A stretch of DNA of 64,000 bases from HGM04593 sp045644465 (GCA_045644465.1 JAZRGV010000062.1:27591-91590), one strand, 5' to 3'; positions 9,167 to 18,306 are shown, counted from the first letter of the stretch. Notes: generated from the sequence alone by a model not told the origin. A program made the numbers and translations.

Positions 9167-10178
9167 TAAAAAGGGTTTGTTGTTCATCTTGTCGTTGATT
9201 ATGGTTGTACTTCTTTTTCTTGTAAACCTGTTCTATGGCTCGGTGGATATTCCGTCGAGGGATGTACTTGCAATACTCTTTGGCGGCGAGGCCGAGCGAG
9301 AGGCTTGGAGGCTTATTGTTCTTGAAACGCGTGTACCACAGGCTGTTACCGCGCTTTTGGCGGGTGCGGCAATATCTGTTGCCGGTCTTTTGTTGCAGAC
9401 TCTTTTCAATAATCCGCTTGCAGGCCCCGAGGTGCTTGGTATTAATAGTGGCGCTGGGCTTGGAGTAGCAGTTGTGATGCTGCTGATGCAGGGGGTGTTT
9501 GCTGTTGGTGGTATGAATGTAGTCGGTTATCTGGCACTCTTTGGTGGTGCTTTCGCAGGTGCTGCTGTTATAATGGCTATAATACTCTTTTTGTCATCAG
9601 TCCTGAAAAACAAGGTCTTTCTGCTTGTTGTAGGTGTTGCAGTGGGTTATCTTGCGTCATCGCTGGTATCGGTACTAAACTATTTTGCAACATCCGAGGG
9701 TGTGCATTCATATCTTGTTTGGGGAATGGGTAGCTTTGGTGCTGTTTCGGCCGAACAGTTGTCTGTATATGCAGCGTTGATACTTTTGCTGCTTGTATTG
9801 TCGTTGTTTATGATGAAGCCTTTAAACGCATTGCTGCTTGGTGATGTCTATGCACATAATCTTGGAGTGAACGTAAAGGCAGTGCGCGCAATTCTGCTTG
9901 CCATTACAGGTATGCTCACTGCTGTGGTTACGGCATTCTGTGGCCCAATATCCTTTTTGGGGCTTGCTGTTCCTCATATAGCAAGGATGTATCTGAAGAC
10001 AAATAATCACAAGCAATTGTTGCCGGGAACATTGCTTATTGGATCGTTGACGGCACTTGTATGCAATGTTGTTTGTCAGTTGCCGGGAGAGAGCGGATTA
10101 CTTCCTTTGGGTGCGATAACACCGCTTATTGGCGCGCCTGTTATTATATATGTCGTTCTAAAGAATAAAAATCTCTAA
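9150..10178 (+). CDS. FecCD/BtuC-family ABC transporter permease
   Basis: A 342-residue polytopic protein with about ten hydrophobic segments. It carries landmarks of the FecCD family: LETRVPQAVTALLAGAAISVAG early, then LLQTLFNNPLAGPEVLGI, and near the C-terminus GPISFLGLAVPHIAR, the part that contacts the ATPase. It should form the membrane channel for the substrate delivered by the preceding lipoprotein. No ATP-binding subunit follows: the next gene is ilvD after a promoter. The ATPase must be elsewhere or lost. Confidence 0.92.
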   Translation: MKRCVDKKGLLFILSLIMVVLLFLVNLFYGSVDIPSRDVLAILFGGEAEREAWRLIVLETRVPQAVTALLAGAAISVAGLLLQTLFNNPLAGPEVLGINSGAGLGVAVVMLLMQGVFAVGGMNVVGYLALFGGAFAGAAVIMAIILFLSSVLKNKVFLLVVGVAVGYLASSLVSVLNYFATSEGVHSYLVWGMGSFGAVSAEQLSVYAALILLLLVLSLFMMKPLNALLLGDVYAHNLGVNVKAVRAILLAITGMLTAVVTAFCGPISFLGLAVPHIARMYLKTNNHKQLLPGTLLIGSLTALVCNVVCQLPGESGLLPLGAITPLIGAPVIIYVVLKNKNL

Positions 10179-10217
10179 AGATTTGACACAGAATAGGCTT
10201 TTTACCTGTCTATTTTC

Positions 10218-10248
10218 TTGTATAAACTGAAAAAAGAGATTATTTTTG
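10218..10248 (+). promoter_or_regulatory. Promoter of the ilv operon
   Basis: TTG at 10218-10220, 20 bp spacer, then TATTTTTG at 10241-10248: a near-perfect Bacteroidota promoter. It predicts a leader of about 135 nt before ilvD. Confidence 0.75.
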
Positions 10249-10305
10249 CAATCCTAAATGGAGAAAACGATAATATTTGTATTTTAAAGTCCAGCTCTGT
10301 ATGTG

Positions 10306-10393
10306 ATGAATGATTTTTGCGGGTTGGCAATACATCTATTTAAAAGCCTTTCTCACCACGAGAAGGGTTTCTTGTTTAAATAAAATATTATGA
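10306..10393 (+). promoter_or_regulatory. Possible ilvD leader: short ORFs and stem-loop
   Basis: A stem-loop at 10344-10370 has 11 pairs including two G-U, with loop ACCAC. It sits within two overlapping short ORFs: 10306-10383 (25 residues) and 10310-10393 (27 residues). The second is about 30% Ile, Leu and Val, ends in Ile-Leu, and its TGA overlaps the ilvD ATG as ATGA. This layout could provide attenuation or translational coupling in response to branched-chain amino acids. The hairpin lacks a strong T tract, so the reading is tentative. Confidence 0.35.
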
Positions 10394-12192
10394 AAATAAA
10401 ACTAAGAAGCGCACAATCGACCGAGGGACGTCGTATGGCCGGTGCAAGAGCATTGTGGATTGCCAATGGTATGAAACGCGAAATGTTCGGTAAACCAATA
10501 ATAGCAATAGCAAACTCTTTTACACAGCTTGTTCCCGGACACACTCATTTGCATGAGGCAGGACAGATAGTTAAGGCTGAGATAGAAAAGATGGGATGCT
10601 ATGCCGCTGAATTCAATACAATAGCTATTGATGACGGTATTGCAATGGGACACGACGGTATGTTGTACTCATTGCCTTCGCGCGATATCATTGCCGACAG
10701 CGTGGAATATATGTGCAATGCACACAAGGTAGATGCTCTTGTATGTATTTCGAACTGCGACAAGATTACTCCGGGTATGCTTATGGCTGCAATGCGATTG
10801 AACATCCCCACAGTTTTTGTTTCGGGTGGTCCAATGGAAAAGGGTACTTGGAAAAACGAGAATCTGGACCTTGTAATAGCAATGGTCAAGGCTGCCGATA
10901 CAACTGTGAGCGATGAGGAGCTTACCGAAATAGAAAAACGATCATGTCCGGGTTGCGGTTCATGTTCTGGTATGTTCACAGCGAACTCAATGAATTCTTT
11001 GACTGAGGCTATAGGTCTCTCTCTGCCCGGTAATGGAACAGTTCTTGCTACACACGAGAACCGTATTCAGTTGCTGAAGGATGCGGCAAAGCACATTGTG
11101 GAGAATGCTATGAAATATTATGGCGAGGGCGACGAGAGTGTTCTGCCACGCAGCATTGCCACACGTGCGGCATTTATGAATGCAATGACATTGGATATCG
11201 CTATGGGTGGTTCAACAAATACAATTCTTCACCTGTTGGCTGTAGCTCAGGAGGCTGGCGTTGACTTCAAGATGGAAGATATCGACGCGCTAAGCCGTAG
11301 AGTACCTTGTCTTTGCAAGTTGGCTCCCAATGGTCCTAAATATAGTGTTCAGGATTGTGGACGTGCCGGTGGTATCCTTGGCATCCTTGGCGAATTGGCA
11401 AAGGGTGGCCTGCTCGATACAACAGTAAAACGTGTTACCGGTGCTACACTTGCCGAGGATATTGCAAAATATAGCATAACAGGTGAGGCTGTTGAGGCCG
11501 AGGCGAAGCGTGTATATGGTACTGCTCCGGCAAATGTGTTCAGTAATGTGATGGGTTCACAGAACTGCCAGTACGAGACACTTGACGACGACCGCGAGAA
11601 CGGTTGCATTCGCTCACTTGAGAATGCCTATACAAAGGATGGTGGTCTGGCAATTTTGTTCGGAAACATAGCAAAGGACGGATGTGTAGTAAAGACTGCC
11701 GGTGTTGACGAGAGCATCTGGAAGTTCAGCGGAAAGGCAAAAGTGTTCGACTCGCAGGAAGCTGCTGTTGAAGGTATCCTTGGTGGTGCTGTACAGGCCG
11801 GTGATGTTGTTGTTATCATATACGAAGGTCCAAAGGGTGGTCCGGGTATGCAGGAGATGCTTTATCCCACATCATACATTAAGTCGCGTCATTTGGGCAA
11901 AGAGTGTGCCTTAATCACTGACGGACGATTCAGTGGCGGCACATCGGGTTTGAGTATAGGACATATATCTCCCGAAGCAGCCGCAGGTGGTAATATTGGA
12001 AAGTTGCGTGACGGCGATATTATTGATATCGATATCCCGGCACGTTCAATCAATGTAAGACTCACTGATGAGGAACTCGCAGCTCGCGAGATGTTCCCAA
12101 TGACACGTGACCGCGTTATTTCAAAGAGCCTCAAGGCGTATGCCAATATGGTTAGTTCAGCCGATAAGGGAGGCGTAAGAATTATTGATTGA
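10390..12192 (+). CDS. ilvD: Dihydroxy-acid dehydratase
   Basis: Dehydrates dihydroxy-isovalerate and dihydroxy-methylvalerate to the 2-oxo acids in valine, leucine and isoleucine synthesis. The 600 residues contain SNCDKITPGM (Cys123), CPGCGSCSGMFTANSMN (Cys186, 189, 192), MGGSTNT and a C-terminal GGTSGLSIGHISPEA. The segment around residue 47 reads TQLVPGH, like the E. coli enzyme, without the extra cysteine found in plant-type [2Fe-2S] forms. That suggests an oxygen-sensitive [4Fe-4S] cluster; this last point is inference. First gene of the ilvDBNC operon. Confidence 0.97.
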   Translation: MKIKLRSAQSTEGRRMAGARALWIANGMKREMFGKPIIAIANSFTQLVPGHTHLHEAGQIVKAEIEKMGCYAAEFNTIAIDDGIAMGHDGMLYSLPSRDIIADSVEYMCNAHKVDALVCISNCDKITPGMLMAAMRLNIPTVFVSGGPMEKGTWKNENLDLVIAMVKAADTTVSDEELTEIEKRSCPGCGSCSGMFTANSMNSLTEAIGLSLPGNGTVLATHENRIQLLKDAAKHIVENAMKYYGEGDESVLPRSIATRAAFMNAMTLDIAMGGSTNTILHLLAVAQEAGVDFKMEDIDALSRRVPCLCKLAPNGPKYSVQDCGRAGGILGILGELAKGGLLDTTVKRVTGATLAEDIAKYSITGEAVEAEAKRVYGTAPANVFSNVMGSQNCQYETLDDDRENGCIRSLENAYTKDGGLAILFGNIAKDGCVVKTAGVDESIWKFSGKAKVFDSQEAAVEGILGGAVQAGDVVVIIYEGPKGGPGMQEMLYPTSYIKSRHLGKECALITDGRFSGGTSGLSIGHISPEAAAGGNIGKLRDGDIIDIDIPARSINVRLTDEELAAREMFPMTRDRVISKSLKAYANMVSSADKGGVRIID

Positions 12193-12196
12193 TTTT

Positions 12197-13891
12197 ATGA
12201 GTAAAGAGATTATTTCAGGTGGAGAGGCGTTGATGCGCTCTCTTATAAATGAAGGTGTTGATACTGTCTTCGGTTATCCCGGTGGCTCTATCATGCCTGT
12301 TTTCGATGCCATGTACGACCATCGTACCGACTTCCGTCAGGTACTTGTGCGTCACGAGCAGGGTGCAGTACATGCTGCACAGGGCTATGCGCGCAGTTCG
12401 GGTAAGGTTGGTGTTACAATCGTTACCAGTGGTCCGGGTGCAACAAATACATTGACTGGTATCAGTGATGCTATGCTCGATAGTACACCAGTTGTGGTTA
12501 TTGCCGGTCAGGTGGGATGTGCTGTGCTTGGTACCGATGCCTTTCAGGAGATTGACTTTGTAGGTATTACACAGCCAATCACAAAATGGAGTTATCAGAT
12601 ACGCCGTCCCGAAGATGTGGCGTGGGCTGTAGCGCGTGCTTTCTATATAGCAAAAACAGGTCGTCCCGGTCCTGTAGTTCTTGACTTTACAAAGAACGCG
12701 CAGACAGCAATGACCGAATTCGAGCCTGTGCAGGTCGATTCAGTGCGAAGCTATATCCCTTACCCAACTCCTTGCCGCAAGGCTGTTGAGGAGGCTGCCG
12801 CACTAATAAACAAGGCAGAACGTCCTTTCATGATTGTTGGCCAGGGTATTGAACTGGGCGAGGCGCACGAGGAGTTGAAGGCTTTTGCCGAGAAGGCAAA
12901 CATACCTATAGGAAAAACACTCCTTGGTCTTTCGGCATTCCCGAGCGACCATCCGTTGTGTACCGGTATGCTTGGTATGCATGGTAACTACGGACCAAAC
13001 TACAATACCAACCAATGCGACTTGCTTATTGCCGTGGGTATGCGTTTCAGCGACCGTGTTACAGGTAATGTGGCTACATACGCAAAACAGGCAAAGGTAG
13101 TACATATAGATATCGACCATGCCGAGATAAACAAGAACGTAACTGTTGATGTTCCTATTGTAGGTGACTGCAAGGAGGTGCTTCCTATGCTTACAGAACT
13201 TGTTGAGGAACGCGACCACAGCAAGTGGATTGAGAGCTTTGCCGAGTTGAATGCCATAGAGTATGAAAAGGTCGGTGCAAAGGCTTTGCACCCCGACGGT
13301 GGTCCATTGCTTATGGGTGAAGTTGCTCGTAAGGTCAGCGAAGCCTCAAACAACAGTGCAATATTGGTAACCGATGTTGGTCAGAACCAGATGATGTCAT
13401 CGCGTTACTTCAAATATACACTCCCACGCAGTATTCTTACATCGGGTGGTCTTGGTACAATGGGATATGGTTTGCCAGCTGCCATAGGTGCAAAGATGGC
13501 TATGCCCGAGCGCACTGTATGTCTTTTTACAGGTGATGGCGGTTTCCAGATGAACATCCAGGAGCTTGGAACAATTATGGAGCAGGGTACAGGTGTTAAG
13601 ATGATATTGCTGAACAACAACTATCTTGGCAATGTGCGTCAATGGCAGGAGCTATTCTTCGATCATCGCTACTCTTGGACTCCGATGCTCAACCCCGAAT
13701 ATTCGTTGATTGCAAAGGGCTACGGAATACCTTCTCGTCTTGTGATAGAGCGCGAGGAGCTCGACGATGCCATACGCGAGATGCTTTCTACTCCTGGCCC
13801 TTACCTTCTTCATGTGGCTATAAAGGAAGAGGCGAACGTGATGCCTATGACACCTCCGGGAGCTACTGTAAGTGAAATGATTTTTGAATAA
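12197..13891 (+). CDS. ilvB: Acetolactate synthase large subunit
   Basis: Thiamine-diphosphate enzyme that joins pyruvate to pyruvate or 2-oxobutyrate. About 564 residues: N-terminal VFGYPGGSIMPVFDAM, the catalytic-glutamate region RHEQGAVHAAQGYARSSGKVG, a central FAD-binding domain, and the C-terminal ThDP motif GDGGFQMNIQEL ending in NNNYLGNVRQWQ. I chose ATG at 12197, 4 bp after the ilvD stop; a TTG at 12185 would overlap ilvD. The small subunit follows after 6 bp. Confidence 0.97.
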   Translation: MSKEIISGGEALMRSLINEGVDTVFGYPGGSIMPVFDAMYDHRTDFRQVLVRHEQGAVHAAQGYARSSGKVGVTIVTSGPGATNTLTGISDAMLDSTPVVVIAGQVGCAVLGTDAFQEIDFVGITQPITKWSYQIRRPEDVAWAVARAFYIAKTGRPGPVVLDFTKNAQTAMTEFEPVQVDSVRSYIPYPTPCRKAVEEAAALINKAERPFMIVGQGIELGEAHEELKAFAEKANIPIGKTLLGLSAFPSDHPLCTGMLGMHGNYGPNYNTNQCDLLIAVGMRFSDRVTGNVATYAKQAKVVHIDIDHAEINKNVTVDVPIVGDCKEVLPMLTELVEERDHSKWIESFAELNAIEYEKVGAKALHPDGGPLLMGEVARKVSEASNNSAILVTDVGQNQMMSSRYFKYTLPRSILTSGGLGTMGYGLPAAIGAKMAMPERTVCLFTGDGGFQMNIQELGTIMEQGTGVKMILLNNNYLGNVRQWQELFFDHRYSWTPMLNPEYSLIAKGYGIPSRLVIEREELDDAIREMLSTPGPYLLHVAIKEEANVMPMTPPGATVSEMIFE

Positions 13892-13897
13892 GTTGCT

Positions 13898-14452
13898 ATG
13901 GAGAAAAAGTTATATACAATTATCATATATACCGAAAATATTGCCGGTATGTTGAATCAGGTTACTGCGGAGTTTACTCGCCGAATGATGAATATTGATA
14001 CAATTACTGCATCATCATCATCGGTAGAGGGTGTTCACCGTTATACAATATCTCTCTGGGGCGAAGAGGATTCCATTCAGAAGGTAACCAAACGAATTGA
14101 GAAGAAAGTCGATGTTCTCAAAGCCGACTATTATGTCGATAAGGAGATTTTCTTTCAGGAGGTAGCTCTCTACAAGCTATCGACACCTCAGATTATGGAG
14201 AACCCAAAAATCTCTAAGCTCATTCGTCACAATGGTGTACATGTGATAGAGATGAATTCAAACTATACAGTTGTTGAAAAAACGGGCTCAACCGATGTTA
14301 TCCTTGAGTTATACAACGAGTTCGTGGCACAGCAGTGTATGTTGCAGTTCGTGAAGTCGGGACGCGTTGCCGTTCCTCGCGATTCTATCGAGAACCTTAC
14401 AGAACTGCTGTTTAATGAAGACTATAAAAGAAAACCAACTAAAAATAATTAA
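13898..14452 (+). CDS. ilvN: Acetolactate synthase regulatory small subunit
   Basis: A 184-residue protein with an N-terminal ACT domain (YTIIIYTENIAGMLNQVTAEF, RRMMNIDTITASSS) and a C-terminal ALS_ss region (NGVHVIEMNSNYTVVEKTG). It binds the large subunit and normally confers valine feedback inhibition. Position immediately after ilvB and before ilvC supports the assignment. Confidence 0.93.
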   Translation: MEKKLYTIIIYTENIAGMLNQVTAEFTRRMMNIDTITASSSSVEGVHRYTISLWGEEDSIQKVTKRIEKKVDVLKADYYVDKEIFFQEVALYKLSTPQIMENPKISKLIRHNGVHVIEMNSNYTVVEKTGSTDVILELYNEFVAQQCMLQFVKSGRVAVPRDSIENLTELLFNEDYKRKPTKNN

Positions 14453-14458
14453 GTAATT

Positions 14459-15502
14459 ATGGCAGAATTGAATTTTGGTGGAGTAATAGAAAAGGTTGTT
14501 ACTTCACAGGAGTTTTCTCTTGAGAAAGCTCGTGAAATTATGAAAGATGAGGTTATTGCAGTTCTTGGCTATGGCGTTCAGGGTCCTGGTCAGGCATGCA
14601 ACTTGCGCGACAATGGTTTCAATGTAATCGTTGGTCAGCGCGAGGGTGCTACATACGACAAGGCTGTTAGCGACGGTTGGGTTCCAGGTGAGACTCTCTT
14701 CTCACTCGAAGAGGCAGCTAAGCGTGGTACAATCGTTTGTATGTTGCTTTCAGACGCAGCACAGATTGCAGTATGGCCTAAGGTTAAGGAGTTCCTCACA
14801 CCTGGTAAGGCTCTCTATTTCTCACACGGTTTCGGTATTAACTGGAGCGACAGAACAGGTATTGTTCCTCCTGCTGATGTTGACGTAATAATGGTAGCTC
14901 CTAAGGGTTCAGGTACTTCATTGCGTACAATGTTCGTTGAGGGACGTGGCTTGAATGCTTCTTATGCTATCCATCAGGATGCTACAGGTAAGGCTCTCGA
15001 CCGTGTATTGGCTTTCGGTATCGGTATCGGTTCAGGTTATATGTTCGAGACAACATTCGAGCGTGAGGCTGTTTCTGACCTCACAGGTGAGCGTGGTTCA
15101 CTTATGGGTGCTGTACAGGGCCTGTTGCTTGCTCAGTATGAGGTTCTTCGCGAGAACGGACACACTCCATCAGAGGCATTTAACGAGACAGTAGAGGAAC
15201 TTACACAGTCGCTTATGCCATTGTTCGCAGCTAAGGGTATGGACTGGATGTATGCAAACTGCTCAACAACAGCTCAGCGCGGTGCACTCGATTGGATGAC
15301 TCCATTCCACGATGCTATCAAGCCTGTTATGTACAAGTTGTACGAGTCTGTTAAGTGTGGTGAGGAGGCTCAGAGATCTATTGACTCTAACTCTCAGCCC
15401 GACTATCGCGAGAAGCTCAACGAGGAGTTGAAGGCTTTGCGCGAGAGCGAGATGTGGCAGGCTGGCGCGGTTGTACGTCAGTTGCGTCCCGAGAACAAGT
15501 AA
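14459..15502 (+). CDS. ilvC: Ketol-acid reductoisomerase
   Basis: Converts acetolactate or acetohydroxybutyrate to the dihydroxy acids by isomerisation and NAD(P)H reduction. 347 residues, class I length. The Rossmann motif reads GYGVQGPGQACNLRDNG instead of the widespread GYGSQGHAxAxNLRDSG, and the cofactor loop after VIVGQR is EGATYDKA. The C-terminal knotted domain has the expected ERGSLMGAVQGLL and FNETVEELTQS. In Bacteroides relatives I recall an acyl-ACP thioesterase gene between ilvN and ilvC; here only 6 bp separate them. A terminator follows. Confidence 0.96.
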   Translation: MAELNFGGVIEKVVTSQEFSLEKAREIMKDEVIAVLGYGVQGPGQACNLRDNGFNVIVGQREGATYDKAVSDGWVPGETLFSLEEAAKRGTIVCMLLSDAAQIAVWPKVKEFLTPGKALYFSHGFGINWSDRTGIVPPADVDVIMVAPKGSGTSLRTMFVEGRGLNASYAIHQDATGKALDRVLAFGIGIGSGYMFETTFEREAVSDLTGERGSLMGAVQGLLLAQYEVLRENGHTPSEAFNETVEELTQSLMPLFAAKGMDWMYANCSTTAQRGALDWMTPFHDAIKPVMYKLYESVKCGEEAQRSIDSNSQPDYREKLNEELKALRESEMWQAGAVVRQLRPENK

Positions 15503-15545
15503 TATTTGCTTGACGGGGCAGTGAGAACTGTCAAAATTATTAAAT

Positions 15546-15588
15546 AGGGAAAATCCTTTACTATAGTAGGGTTTTTCCCTGTTTTTTG
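15546..15588 (+). terminator. Terminator of the ilv operon
   Basis: Arms AGGGAAAATCC and GGGTTTTTCCCT, with a loop of about 12 nt, followed by GTTTTTT. Confidence 0.8.
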
Positions 15589-15602
15589 CATTTCTTTGTT
15601 AC

Positions 15603-15610
15603 TATCTTCG
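15603..15610 (+). promoter_or_regulatory. -7 box before the His/Trp/Tyr-rich protein gene
   Basis: TATCTTCG fits the phylum -7 consensus with one change, 35 bp before the start at 15645. The -33 element is unclear. Confidence 0.4.
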
Positions 15611-15644
15611 TAGCGTAAAAATATGCAGATAAATTAAATTAGAT

Positions 15645-16712
15645 ATGAATATGAGAAAGTTAGTATTGTTGCTTGTTATGGCCTATCCGCTGGTATCGGT
15701 TGCTCAGCGTAACGATATCTACTTCATTCCCAAAAAGGCTGAAACAATTGTGATTCTTGAAGATGAAGATCCGTGTTATGAAGACGAGTATGTGGAAGAG
15801 AATTATGCCGATGACTCTTATGTTTACGACGAGGATGATTTCCGTTATTCAACACGTATTGTACGTTTCCGTAATACAAACAGTTGTCTTGGAAGTCCTC
15901 TGTATTGGGATTTGATGTACCACAATACATATAACGACTGGTTGCTGTACGACAACGGATACTATATTGATATATATCCAACCTACAACAATTGGTGGGG
16001 CTGGAACTCATGGTATCATACATCTTGGTACGATCCATGGAGGTATCATCACCACTATCCCTCATATCATTGGAATTGCCATCATCACATACATGGCGGT
16101 TTTCGTCCACCTTATATAAATAATAATTCATGGCGCCCGGCACATAAGGTACATACCAATGTTCCTGTGCGAAAAGAGGTTCGTAACACGAATACCGCTT
16201 CCAATGGCGTAAGGAGAAACAATAACACTGCAAGACCTGCGCGTGGCGAAACTTCGGTTGTTAACCGTCAAAGCGGACAAACATCTAACCGCGTTAGGCC
16301 TGCAGCCTCGGGTCATCGTGTAAACGCACCAGCCCGTAATAATAATGGTGAGACAACTACGGTACGTCGTCAACAGCCACAGCGCGTAACGAATGGTGGT
16401 AAAGTGAACCAAAGTGGAGGAGTGCGTACCCAACAGCCACGCCGAACATCGGTGCCTGCTACCGGTAGCAAGAACGATAAGGTCAATAGTACACAAACAA
16501 GGAATAGTGCAAATAGTGTGCGTTCATCACGTACTTCTTCTTCATCGAACAGTAGCAGAAGCTCCTATCGTAGCAGCAGCTCTTCTTCGGGGGAGTACAA
16601 TCGTCCAAGCAGTACAAGCGTTTCGCGTCAGCGTAGCTCATCATCGGGCGGAAGTTCAATGTCAGGAGTTGCAAGAGGTGGTTCTGTTTCACGTGGCGGT
16701 TCACGCCGTTGA
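15645..16712 (+). CDS. Secreted His/Trp/Tyr-rich protein with Ser/Arg-rich tail
   Basis: 355 residues with a signal peptide (LVLLLVMAYPLVSVAQ) and three compositional parts. An acidic part follows the signal (DEDPCYEDEYVEENYADD). A very aromatic and His-rich part spans about 88-155, with runs such as NNWWGWNSWYHTSWYD and YHWNCHHHIHGG. A low-complexity Asn, Arg, Ser and Gly-rich tail reaches the end. Similar Bacteroides proteins are often labelled vitellogenin-II-like, a name without functional content. The His clusters could bind metal, and the basic tail could bind acidic surface polymers; both are inference. It precedes the FadL-type gene by 36 bp. Confidence 0.75.
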   Translation: MNMRKLVLLLVMAYPLVSVAQRNDIYFIPKKAETIVILEDEDPCYEDEYVEENYADDSYVYDEDDFRYSTRIVRFRNTNSCLGSPLYWDLMYHNTYNDWLLYDNGYYIDIYPTYNNWWGWNSWYHTSWYDPWRYHHHYPSYHWNCHHHIHGGFRPPYINNNSWRPAHKVHTNVPVRKEVRNTNTASNGVRRNNNTARPARGETSVVNRQSGQTSNRVRPAASGHRVNAPARNNNGETTTVRRQQPQRVTNGGKVNQSGGVRTQQPRRTSVPATGSKNDKVNSTQTRNSANSVRSSRTSSSSNSSRSSYRSSSSSSGEYNRPSSTSVSRQRSSSSGGSSMSGVARGGSVSRGGSRR

Positions 16713-16748
16713 AACTTGTGAAAATATATTCTTCACAATTGGTCTAAT

Positions 16749-18284
16749 ATGAAAAACACAATGTTTATGAAACGATTGATATATATAATATTCTCTGTTT
16801 TACCATTGATGGCAACATCACAGAATATGTACAACATAACAAGTCTGCTCGAGAACGACCCATCGGGTACAGCACGCTTTGTCTCTATGGGCGGTTCTAT
16901 GGGCGCACTTGGTGGTGACTTGTCGGTGATGGGAACAAACCCTGCAGGAGCTGCAGTGTATCGTTCTTCCGATTTTAATATCACAGGAGTGTATGATATC
17001 GTAAAAAACAACTCCAAGTTCGGTAACAAATCTGTTTCGGAAAGTTATAATGGTATCAATTTAAGCAATATGGGTTTTCTCATAGCATGCGAAACCGATG
17101 AGTCCCTTGTCAAATATGTAAATTTTGGTGGTAATTTCCGCCGCAAGCTCGCAATGCGCAATAATTTCGGTATGAATGGTGCTGCCGGCGGATATTCACA
17201 GCAATATGTTATGGATTATCTGTATAGACAAAATTCTTTCACACCGGGAAACATTACTTCCGAGATGTATGGAGAATTTCAGTACGATTGGCTTACAATG
17301 CTTGCTTCTGATGCAGGAATAAATGACAAAGATGGCAACTTCCTTACCAATCCTGACGGTACACTTATTTACAATCCAACAACATTGGGCTATTATAGCG
17401 AAGTTCGAGGTAGTCAGGATATCTTTGATATGAATATTTCTGTCAATATTAACGATATGGTTTATATTGGTGCAACTTTGGGAGTTCATAGTATAGACTA
17501 TTCACGATATACATATTATTACGAAGACGATGAGATAGGAGAAATCTATTCCTTGAGCAATGATTATAGAGTTACCGGTACAGGATATGATTTCAAGATT
17601 GGTGCAATATTCCGTCCTTTTGAGAATTTAATGCCTTTTAGGATAGGCGTATTTGCTCATACTCCGGTGTTCTACAGGCTGGTTGATTGTACTTCGGCTA
17701 CAATGGTAGGTCCTTTTGGTAACGTGGCAAAGACTCAAAACAAGGAGCTTTATGGCGATGATTTATATACCGCTTATAATCTGAAAACACCTTGGCGTTT
17801 GGGTGCTGCTGTGTCATACACCTTTGGCCGTTCATTGGCATTGAATGCCGAATATGAGTTTGCCAATGCAGCAGCTACGTCGTTTACAGGTGGAAATGAT
17901 ATAGATGTAGCTCAGAATGTTGAGATAGACAATAACCTTAAGGCTCAGCACACAGTGCGTCTTGGAGCGGAATATATGTTGGGTAAATATGCTCTTCGTG
18001 CAGGATATAACTATATATCTTCGCCTTTTAGAACCGATGCTTACAAGTGTATAGACAATACAACAATAAGCGAGACGTCAACCGAGTATATGAACAATTT
18101 CTCAAAGAATATCTTTACTTTGGGCGCCGGCTATACAGGTGATTTCTGGTATTTTGATGTTGCATATATGTGCCAGATGCAGAATTCCGATTTTTATCTC
18201 TATGATGATGGTTATCAAACTCCGGTAACGAAAGTAGAAACTGTTGGACATTCTATAGTAGCAGGTATTGGCTTCTGCTTTTGA
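16749..18284 (+). CDS. Outer-membrane transport protein, OmpP1/FadL/TodX family
   Basis: 511 residues with a signal peptide ending near LMATSQ. The N-terminal plug-like region (GTARFVSMGGSMGALGGDLSVMGTNPAGAAVYR) is a hallmark of the FadL-like group in Bacteroidota, often mislabelled haemin receptor. The remainder alternates strand-like segments and ends in VAGIGFCF, with the terminal phenylalanine typical of barrels. FadL relatives pass hydrophobic compounds across the outer membrane; the substrate here is unknown. ATG at 16749 is used; an internal ATG at 16767 would also leave a usable signal peptide. Confidence 0.8.
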   Translation: MKNTMFMKRLIYIIFSVLPLMATSQNMYNITSLLENDPSGTARFVSMGGSMGALGGDLSVMGTNPAGAAVYRSSDFNITGVYDIVKNNSKFGNKSVSESYNGINLSNMGFLIACETDESLVKYVNFGGNFRRKLAMRNNFGMNGAAGGYSQQYVMDYLYRQNSFTPGNITSEMYGEFQYDWLTMLASDAGINDKDGNFLTNPDGTLIYNPTTLGYYSEVRGSQDIFDMNISVNINDMVYIGATLGVHSIDYSRYTYYYEDDEIGEIYSLSNDYRVTGTGYDFKIGAIFRPFENLMPFRIGVFAHTPVFYRLVDCTSATMVGPFGNVAKTQNKELYGDDLYTAYNLKTPWRLGAAVSYTFGRSLALNAEYEFANAAATSFTGGNDIDVAQNVEIDNNLKAQHTVRLGAEYMLGKYALRAGYNYISSPFRTDAYKCIDNTTISETSTEYMNNFSKNIFTLGAGYTGDFWYFDVAYMCQMQNSDFYLYDDGYQTPVTKVETVGHSIVAGIGFCF

Positions 18285-18306
18285 TAAGAAATCAGTTCTG
18301 TAAGTA

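Noticed and set aside
8040..10200. Cobalamin riboswitch for the importer genes
   Set aside because: The genes follow the DAHP synthase gene by 4 bp, leaving no leader; no riboswitch consensus was seen.
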